NCBI GenBank assembly: GCA_003155335.1
Contig: PMCG01000262.1
Location: 1 to 6,071 of the forward strand
Origin: Acidobacteriota bacterium
Lineage (GTDB): Bacteria > Acidobacteriota > Vicinamibacteria > Fen-336
Length of the DNA: 6,071 nucleotides
Direction: 5' to 3'
In this document: positions 1 to 4,548 of the stretch, piece by piece
Layout of the letters: each line of letters opens with the position of its first letter
Position numbering within the stretch: position 1 is the stretch's first letter
Notes under the pieces: model-generated
Database searches by the model: none
What the model was told of the DNA's origin: nothing
What the model saw: the letters and a program-made list of their open reading frames with translations, nothing else
Made by a program: the position numbers and the translations under genes

Positions 1-473
1 GCCAAGTCGAGCCGCGCTCCCCCAGCCGAATGCGAACCGTTCTCTCCTCCGCCTTCGGGTGTGTCGAGCACCCGCGCGTACTCCGCCGCGGCCAGTTCGG
101 GATCGTCCTCGCCGTGGATGCGATGAACCCGGGCGGCGGCAATTGGCACGTGGTCCAGGAGCACACTGCGCGCCATGGCGTAGTTGCTACGCGCATCCTC
201 CGGCGGTACGCAGCGCTCGTCCACGAAGAACACGCTCACCCGCGACCAGTCCATACGCGAGAGGCAGCCCCCCTCGGTGAGCCGGGCGAATACTGGCCGT
301 GGCGTGTCCCCGCCTGACAGCGCCAGCCGAAAGCTGTCGCGCGCTTCAATCGCCTCTCGAGCGCGGTCCACCACCGCGTCCGCTGCGGCCCGAGCCCAGC
401 TCTCGCGATCTGGATAGACACTTACGTCGACCACTAGCCGTGCCCGCGACGAGCCCCGCTCAGGGCTCAGCAC
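1..473 (-). CDS. pgl: 6-phosphogluconolactonase (partial, C-terminus beyond the left edge)
   Basis: Hydrolyses 6-phosphoglucono-1,5-lactone to 6-phosphogluconate, the second step of the oxidative pentose phosphate pathway, in the cytoplasm. About 157 codons are visible, against roughly 230-260 residues for the family. Counting from the GTG at 473, I read the phosphate-binding loop LALSGGDTP (about residues 50-58), a DWSRV strand (75-79), and FFVDERCVPPEDARSNY (82-98), the family's DER..P...SN block. The frame then runs off the edge at GGARLDLA, just where the second conserved block (LG.G.DGHTAS) should follow, so that part cannot be checked. The start is uncertain. GTG at 473 lies 9 nt after the zwf stop, with GGGA directly against it. 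GTG at 434 is the alternative and also lacks a clear Shine-Dalgarno. No ATG is available in frame. It follows zwf in one operon, which supports the assignment. The family call is secure; the start is not. Confidence 0.93.
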   Translation of the reverse strand, partial: MLSPERGSSRARLVVDVSVYPDRESWARAAADAVVDRAREAIEARDSFRLALSGGDTPRPVFARLTEGGCLSRMDWSRVSVFFVDERCVPPEDARSNYAMARSVLLDHVPIAAARVHRIHGEDDPELAAAEYARVLDTPEGGGENGSHSAGGARLDL

Positions 474-482
474 TCCCGCGTA

Positions 483-1880
483 TCACGTCCACGCCCCGCT
501 CTCCGTGGCGTGCGGGTTGAGCCAGGGTCCGTCGCAACCGATGAGCTGCAGCGCTTCCTCCGGCCCCCAACTGCCGGGCTGATACGGGTACACGGGCGTG
601 ACGTTGCCAAGCACGGGGTCCACAACCCGCCACTGCGCTTCGACCAGGTCCTGACGTGTGAACAGCTCCGCCACGCCGCGCATCGCGTCCCCGAGCAGGC
701 GTTGGTACGGGGGCATGTCGTCAACCTCGTGGCGGGTCAGGATCAGCTCGACGTCGTTGCCCACCATGCGTTCGCCCGGCACCTTCACGCGCAATCCGAG
801 GCCAATGCTGATGTCGGGGCTGATGCGCATGCGCATGTGTCCGGACAGCGCCGGCACGATCTCACCGAAGGTCTCCCGCGGTGGACGCTTGAATTCCACC
901 ACGATCTCGGTCGCGCTCAGCGCCAAGCTCTTGCCCGTGCGCAGGTAGATCGGGACGTCCGCCCAGCGCCATGTGTCCAGGTAGAGCTTCACCGCAACGT
1001 AGGTCTCGACAGTCGACTTCGGGGCCACGCCCGGAACACCGCGGTAGCCGATGTACTGTCCGCGCACCGTATCCCGCGGATCGAGCGGCCGCATCGCTCT
1101 CAGAACCCGCGCCTTCTCATCCCGTACGGCCTCGCGCTCAGCGCCAGTCGGCGGGTCCATGGTCAGATTCGCCAGCACCATCAGCAGATGATTCTGCACG
1201 ACGTCGCGGATCGCTCCAGCTTCCTCATAGAAGGCCCCGCGACGATCGACGCCGAAGGCCTCCGCGACCGTGATCTGGATGCTGCGCACGTAGTTGCGGT
1301 TCCAGATGGGCTCGAACATCGGGTTCGCGAAGCGCGTGTAGAGCACGTTCTGCACGGGTTCTTTTCCAAGGAAGTGATCGATGCGGAAGATCGCCTCTTC
1401 TGAGAAGTACCGATGGATGATCTGGTCCAGCTCCCGCGACGATGCCAGGTTCCGGCCAAACGGTTTCTCGACGATCACCCGGCCCTCGCCCACGCAATCG
1501 GCTCCGGCGAGCCCTTCGGCCACCACCGTGAACATGCTGGGCGGTATCGCGAAATAGTGCAGCGGACGTCGTGCCTCGCCGAGCTCCTTGCGCAATCCCG
1601 CGAACGTGGCCGGGTCACGATAGTCGCCGTCAACGAAGCGCAACAGCTCCATCAGTCGGGACACGGTCGCCGCATCCGCAGAGCCGTGCGCCTCGACGCT
1701 CTCCCGCGCCCGCGCCTTGAGCTTCTCCAGGCTCCAGCCGGCCCGCGCCACGCCGATGATGGGGATGTCCAGACCCTCGTCCCGGATCAGTCCCAACAGC
1801 GCCGGGAAGATCTGTTTGTAGGCGAGATCGCCGGTCACGCCGAAGACGACCAATGCGTCGGAGTGCTGAGCGTCCATCAC
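483..1880 (-). CDS. zwf: Glucose-6-phosphate 1-dehydrogenase
   Basis: Oxidises glucose-6-phosphate to 6-phosphogluconolactone, reducing NAD(P)+; cytoplasmic entry step of the oxidative pentose phosphate pathway. The N-terminal Rossmann motif is VFGVTGDLAYKQIFPAL (residues 12-28), EKPFG lies at 138-142, and the signature RIDHFLGKE at 166-174 carries catalytic-site Asp168, His169 and Lys173. EEAGAIRDVVQNHLL (219-233) gives the second conserved His (231). Near the C-terminus are DAMRG..ELFTR.D (398-411) and YQPGSWGP (433-440). At 465 residues it is a little shorter than the usual 480-510, mostly at the ends. The dinucleotide loop reads GDLAYKQ where many homologues have GDLAKRK or GDLAKKK, so one of the usual lysines is replaced by Tyr. 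The gnd stop TGA (1879-1877) overlaps both candidate starts: GTG at 1880 (4-nt overlap) or ATG at 1877 (1-nt TGATG overlap). Translational coupling is therefore likely; a weak GGCGAG precedes them. pgl follows after 9 nt. Confidence 0.97.
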   Translation of the reverse strand: MMDAQHSDALVVFGVTGDLAYKQIFPALLGLIRDEGLDIPIIGVARAGWSLEKLKARARESVEAHGSADAATVSRLMELLRFVDGDYRDPATFAGLRKELGEARRPLHYFAIPPSMFTVVAEGLAGADCVGEGRVIVEKPFGRNLASSRELDQIIHRYFSEEAIFRIDHFLGKEPVQNVLYTRFANPMFEPIWNRNYVRSIQITVAEAFGVDRRGAFYEEAGAIRDVVQNHLLMVLANLTMDPPTGAEREAVRDEKARVLRAMRPLDPRDTVRGQYIGYRGVPGVAPKSTVETYVAVKLYLDTWRWADVPIYLRTGKSLALSATEIVVEFKRPPRETFGEIVPALSGHMRMRISPDISIGLGLRVKVPGERMVGNDVELILTRHEVDDMPPYQRLLGDAMRGVAELFTRQDLVEAQWRVVDPVLGNVTPVYPYQPGSWGPEEALQLIGCDGPWLNPHATESGAWT

Positions 1881-2908
1881 GCGCGCTCGCCGTGCGACGG
1901 GCTCTTCTCGCGGTGGCCGCCGAACTGGTAGCGCATCGCCGACAACAGCCGGTTGGCGAAGTCGTCGTTCCCGCGCGAGGCGAGCCGCGAGAAAAGCGCC
2001 GCGCTGATCACCGGGGCCGGTACGCCCTGCTCCACGGCGGCCTGCGCGGTCCAGCGCCCCTCGCCCGAGTCTGACACCGCACCCGCGAATCCAGATAGCT
2101 CCGGGCTATCGCACAGGGCGGCAGCCGTCAGATCCAGCAGCCACGACACCACGACGCTGCCGCGCCGCCACAGCTCCGCGACGTCGGCCAGCTCGATCTC
2201 GTAGCGATAGTGCTCGGGATGTCGCAGCGGCGCAGTCTCCGCGTCCACTGCGTGCGACCGCTGCCCGATGTTGGCGTTGCGCAGGATGTTGAATCCCTCC
2301 GCAAGAGCCTCCATCAGCCCGTACTCAATCCCGTTATGGACCATCTTGACGAAGTGCCCGGCCCCGGCCGGCCCACAGTGAAGGTACCCGTGCTCGGCCG
2401 TCGTGGGTTCGCCGCTGCGGCCAGGCGTGCGCGCCACTGTCCCGTGCCCGGGCGCCAGACACCGAAAGATCGGGTCGAGACGAACCACCGCGTCCTCGTC
2501 GCCGCCGATCATGAGGCAGTAGCCGCGCGCCAGCCCCCAGACACCGCCGCTGACACCCACGTCCAGATAGTGCAGCCCGCGGCGGCCCAACTCCGCAGCA
2601 CGTCGAATGTCATCGTGGTAGTACGAATTGCCACCGTCCACAACGACGTCTCCTGCCGCAAGCATGGGCGTCAGCTCGGCGAGCACGGCCTCGACTATGG
2701 CGGCGGGCAGCATCAACCACAGCACGCGCGACGACGGCAGCCGGTCGACCAACTCCTTGAGACTCGCGCAGCCCTGCGCGCCCTGCTGCACAAGATCGCG
2801 AACAGCGCTGCCCTGCGCATCGTAGACAGCACACTCGTGGCCACCTCTCATCAGGCGTGTCGCCATGTTGGCACCCATGCGGCCCAGCCCGATCATTCCT
2901 AGCTGCAT
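1877..2908 (-). CDS. gnd: 6-phosphogluconate dehydrogenase, decarboxylating (short GntZ/YqeC-like class)
   Basis: Oxidatively decarboxylates 6-phosphogluconate to ribulose-5-phosphate and CO2; cytoplasmic. At 343 residues it belongs to the short class (about 300-345) and not to the roughly 470-residue class typified by E. coli Gnd. Visible motifs in order: Rossmann GLGRMGANM (7-15), DGGNS (91-95), DVGVSGGVWGLARGY (116-130), HCGPAGAGHFVKMVHNGIEYG with catalytic-type Lys188 and Asn192 (177-197), LWRRGSVVVSWLLDLTA (246-262), and the C-terminal SDSGEGRW (279-286). The second Rossmann strand ends in VYD (Asp30), not the N-R-S/T type that binds the NADP phosphate, so I infer an NAD+ preference. ATG at 2908 is chosen because a strong AGGGGGAG lies just upstream and the glycine-rich loop begins at residue 7, as expected. 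It is the first gene of the gnd-zwf-pgl operon, and its stop overlaps the zwf start. No clear promoter hexamers were recognised upstream. Confidence 0.96.
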   Translation of the reverse strand: MQLGMIGLGRMGANMATRLMRGGHECAVYDAQGSAVRDLVQQGAQGCASLKELVDRLPSSRVLWLMLPAAIVEAVLAELTPMLAAGDVVVDGGNSYYHDDIRRAAELGRRGLHYLDVGVSGGVWGLARGYCLMIGGDEDAVVRLDPIFRCLAPGHGTVARTPGRSGEPTTAEHGYLHCGPAGAGHFVKMVHNGIEYGLMEALAEGFNILRNANIGQRSHAVDAETAPLRHPEHYRYEIELADVAELWRRGSVVVSWLLDLTAAALCDSPELSGFAGAVSDSGEGRWTAQAAVEQGVPAPVISAALFSRLASRGNDDFANRLLSAMRYQFGGHREKSPSHGERA

Positions 2909-2911
2909 GCA

Positions 2912-2919
2912 CTCCCCCT
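2912..2919 (-). promoter_or_regulatory. Strong ribosome binding site of gnd
   Basis: On the minus strand AGGGGGAG ends 3 nt before the ATG at 2908, so its AGGGGG core sits 5 nt from the start codon. It is the clearest Shine-Dalgarno sequence in the window and fixes the gnd start. The downstream operon genes have only weak sites, in keeping with coupled translation after gnd. Confidence 0.8.
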
Positions 2920-3055
2920 GCCGCCACCAGCCTCGGCCACGTCAGCTGTTTGGTGCGAATCCGCGTTCATCCACTTGCAGTACGCGCGAGACGTGTGATT
3001 TGGCTTCTTTCCTCTCCAGCGACTCTCTCCAACGCGGACGACCAGTGGCAGCGCT

Positions 3056-3066
3056 GGACCCGGTCC
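3056..3066. repeat. Short inverted repeat upstream of the ctaB -10 box (candidate operator)
   Basis: GGACC-C-GGTCC is an 11-bp hyphenated palindrome with 5-bp arms. If transcription begins about 7 nt after the TATAAT, it covers roughly -41 to -31, the position of a -35 element, and no TTGACA-like hexamer is present there. That placement would suit an activator or repressor site. Arms this short can arise by chance in GC-rich DNA, so this is tentative. Confidence 0.25.
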
Positions 3067-3084
3067 GCCGCCTCATCTGCACGC

Positions 3085-3090
3085 TATAAT
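3085..3090 (+). promoter_or_regulatory. Candidate -10 element (TATAAT) for ctaB
   Basis: A perfect sigma-70-type TATAAT, conspicuous in GC-rich surroundings, lies 58 nt before the ctaB GTG at 3149. Start of transcription near 3097 would leave a leader of about 50 nt. No good -35 hexamer lies at a 16-19 nt spacing (the DNA there reads GGTCCG or its neighbours), and there is no extended TGn motif. If the box is real, it may depend on an activator. The ctaB frame remains open through this site, so the hexamer could also be accidental. Confidence 0.4.
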
Positions 3091-3148
3091 CCCCTCGAAC
3101 GACCCGTTTGCGCGGGCCCTGGACCGCTTCGCGGGGAAACTGCTCACA

Positions 3149-4129
3149 GTGCTGAATGTGCCTGGCGCCACGCGCCCGCGCGATGGGGCTGCGACGACGG
3201 TGACGCGCGCCGCGGCCAGCCGGCTCATCGCGCCGCTCTTCCGGGTTCGCATCGCTGTGCTGGCCGCCCTGTCCACGGCAACCGGGTACCTCGTCCTGCG
3301 ACCCGAGCTCAGCCTGCGTCTGGGGGTCGCTTGCGCGGGTGTCCTTCTTCTCGCTGCCGGCGCTTCGGCGCTCAATCAGTGGCAGGAACGTGAGATTGAC
3401 GCGCGCATGGCGCGGACCAGAACGCGGCCCCTACCGTCGGGCCGGCTCATGCCGCGCCCGGCGCTTGCTATCGCCTGTGTCCTCGTCACCTGTGGCGCCC
3501 TGGTGCTGACGATCTGCGGCCCTCGCGCCGTCGGGCTAGGACTGACGGCGGTCCTCGCGTACAACGCCGTCTACACGCCGCTCAAGCGGGTGACCGCTTT
3601 CGCCGCGGTTCCCGGCAGTCTAGTCGGCGTGATTCCCCCCGCGATCGGCTGGACTGTCGCCGGCGGAGCGAGCGACGATCCGCGCCTGCTGGCGCTGGCG
3701 TTCTTCCTTTTCGTTTGGCAGGTGCCGCACTTCTGGCTCCTGCTCCTCAGCCGCGCCGACGAGTACGCCGCCGCTGGCTTACCCTCGCTAGCAGGCACGC
3801 TCGGGCCGCGCGCACTTCGGCGGGTCGCCTTCGTCTGGATGGCAACCGCCGCCCTCGCCGCTCCACTCCTGTCCTGGTTTGGCCTCACGCGTTCGCCGTG
3901 GACGGCCCTGGCCCTGCTCCTCGCAGCAGGCTGGCTACTAGGCGAGGCCGTCTCGCTCGTAGAGGCAGAGGCCACGCAGCCTCCGCCCTTCCGTGCGATC
4001 AACGTCTTCGCGTGTGCTGTAATGGCCCTGCTGATCGCGGATGCGCTCTGCACGTCCTCAATGGCCGCGCACATCAATGACGGGCGTTCGACGCATCCGC
4101 AGGACGTACGCGGCGCGCCGGCGCGCTAG
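3149..4129 (+). CDS. ctaB: Protoheme IX farnesyltransferase (heme O synthase), UbiA superfamily
   Basis: Transfers a farnesyl group from farnesyl diphosphate to protoheme IX to give heme O, the precursor of heme A for cytochrome oxidases; an integral inner-membrane enzyme. The first prenyl-diphosphate/Mg site is NQWQEREIDARMARTRTRPL (residues 76-95), followed by YTPLKRVTAFAAVPGSLVG (142-160), IPPAIGW (162-168), WQVPHFWLLLL (190-200) and the second acidic motif ADEYAAAGLPSL (203-214). About eight or nine hydrophobic segments can be counted, ending in FRAINVFACAVMALLIADAL (281-300). The 326-residue length is normal. Differences from the common CyoE/CtaB pattern: NQWQE replaces the usual N...D motif, and DEY replaces DDY or EDY. 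The start is GTG at 3149 (GGGGA about 11 nt upstream) or GTG at 3158; no ATG is available. A small hairpin (3124-3127 with 3131-3134) overlaps that GGGGA. No oxidase subunit gene is adjacent. Another UbiA-type prenyltransferase role is less likely but possible. Confidence 0.87.
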   Translation: MLNVPGATRPRDGAATTVTRAAASRLIAPLFRVRIAVLAALSTATGYLVLRPELSLRLGVACAGVLLLAAGASALNQWQEREIDARMARTRTRPLPSGRLMPRPALAIACVLVTCGALVLTICGPRAVGLGLTAVLAYNAVYTPLKRVTAFAAVPGSLVGVIPPAIGWTVAGGASDDPRLLALAFFLFVWQVPHFWLLLLSRADEYAAAGLPSLAGTLGPRALRRVAFVWMATAALAAPLLSWFGLTRSPWTALALLLAAGWLLGEAVSLVEAEATQPPPFRAINVFACAVMALLIADALCTSSMAAHINDGRSTHPQDVRGAPAR

Positions 4130-4139
4130 GGCTTGCGCG
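4113..4139. terminator. GC-rich palindromes at a convergent gene end (possible bidirectional terminator)
   Basis: GCGCGCCGGCGCGC at 4113-4126 is a perfect 14-bp palindrome touching the CTAG at 4126-4129 that holds both stop codons. CGCGC at 4122-4126 can alternatively pair with GCGCG at 4135-4139 across an 8-nt loop. Either hairpin would form in transcripts of both strands. There is no T-tract on either side, so intrinsic termination is doubtful. Confidence 0.2.
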
Positions 4140-4548
4140 GCCCGAGTACCTTCTCGATCTCCGCCAGCAGCTTGTCAGGCTTGATCGGCTTCTCGAGAAA
4201 CGTGCGCGCAGGCATCCAGTCCGCATCGGTACTGAGCGAGAACGGCAACTCCAGCACCTTGCGCACACCGGAGAGCATGATGATCGGTACGTCCTTCAGA
4301 TCCGGGTCCTGAGCCAGCATGCGCGCCACCTCAGTACCGTCGGGTCCCGGCGGACCGGCGAACATCACGTCCAGGATGATGAGGTCCGGGGGGGCCACTC
4401 TGGCCACCTCAAGCCCCTTCTGCGGGCGGTAGGCGAACTTGACTTCGTAGCCCACGCTTTCGAGCAGCGTCTTCACCATGTCGACATGCTGCACGTCGTC
4501 GTCGATGACCAGGATGCGCTTCCTCTTCTCCATCGCCTTCCCCATCAT
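4126..4548 (-). CDS. Stand-alone response regulator receiver (CheY-like) with a modified loop
   Basis: A single receiver domain of 140 residues with no output domain; presumed phosphorylation target of the kinase encoded immediately upstream. It has the acidic pocket DDD (16-18) after RILVI, phosphoacceptor Asp60 in LIILDVM, conserved Ser93 in IIMLSGV, and Lys120 in FLEKPIKP. The loop after Asp60 reads VMFAGPPGPDG, about four residues longer than the usual VMMPxMDG. The stretch between Ser93 and Lys120 is also long and carries LPFSLSTDADWMP (101-113). ATG at 4548 overlaps the kinase stop as ATGA. Two more in-frame ATGs follow, at 4545 and 4533. The third (MEKRKRILVIDDD) has its own GGGGAAGG just upstream and gives a more typical N-terminus, so the start is open. 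It may act through protein contact or a phosphorelay, since no DNA-binding domain is present. The stop TAG is shared with ctaB through CTAG. Confidence 0.92.
   Translation of the reverse strand: MMGKAMEKRKRILVIDDDVQHVDMVKTLLESVGYEVKFAYRPQKGLEVARVAPPDLIILDVMFAGPPGPDGTEVARMLAQDPDLKDVPIIMLSGVRKVLELPFSLSTDADWMPARTFLEKPIKPDKLLAEIEKVLGPRKP

Larger units (their letters stand above)
2909..3148. other. Divergent intergenic region between gnd and ctaB
   Basis: About 240 bp between divergently read genes, so it should hold the promoters of both gnd-zwf-pgl (minus) and ctaB (plus). It contains the gnd ribosome binding site, a plus-strand TATAAT at 3085-3090, a GGACC-C-GGTCC inverted repeat at 3056-3066, and a direct repeat CTCTCCA at 3012-3018 and 3025-3031. 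Open frames crossing it are extensions of antisense or out-of-frame shadows with no recognisable protein. I saw no tRNA or other RNA gene. A minus-strand promoter for gnd must lie here or upstream, but I could not recognise convincing hexamers. Confidence 0.6.

Noticed and set aside
236..421. Short minus-strand frame beginning MSIQIARAG inside the pgl region
   Set aside because: It is out of frame with the translation that carries SGGDTP and VDERCVPP, the real Pgl motifs.
510..1403. Long plus-strand open frame (297 codons) opposite zwf
   Set aside because: It is exactly antisense to well-conserved zwf motifs, is rich in Arg, His and Pro, and shows no recognisable domain. This is typical of GC-rich antisense shadows.
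1413..1931. Plus-strand open frame across the zwf N-terminus and the gnd C-terminus
   Set aside because: Antisense to two confident genes with overlapping coding sequence; no family motif in the translation.
2210..2902. Plus-strand open frame (230 codons) opposite gnd
   Set aside because: Antisense to conserved gnd motifs; low-complexity Arg/His/Val-rich translation without domain features.
3124..3134. CCGC-TTC-GCGG hairpin in the ctaB leader as a riboswitch or thermosensor
   Set aside because: A four-base stem with a three-base loop is common by chance in GC-rich DNA. It is mentioned only as a possible minor effect on the ctaB ribosome binding site.
2857..3393. Plus-strand open frame spanning the intergenic region and the start of ctaB in another frame
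   Set aside because: It overlaps gnd antisense and ctaB out of frame, and its translation has no recognisable family motif, whereas the ctaB frame carries clear UbiA motifs.
3571..4077. Minus-strand open frame (168 codons) opposite ctaB
   Set aside because: Ser/Ala/Arg-rich antisense translation of the ctaB membrane segments; no independent support.
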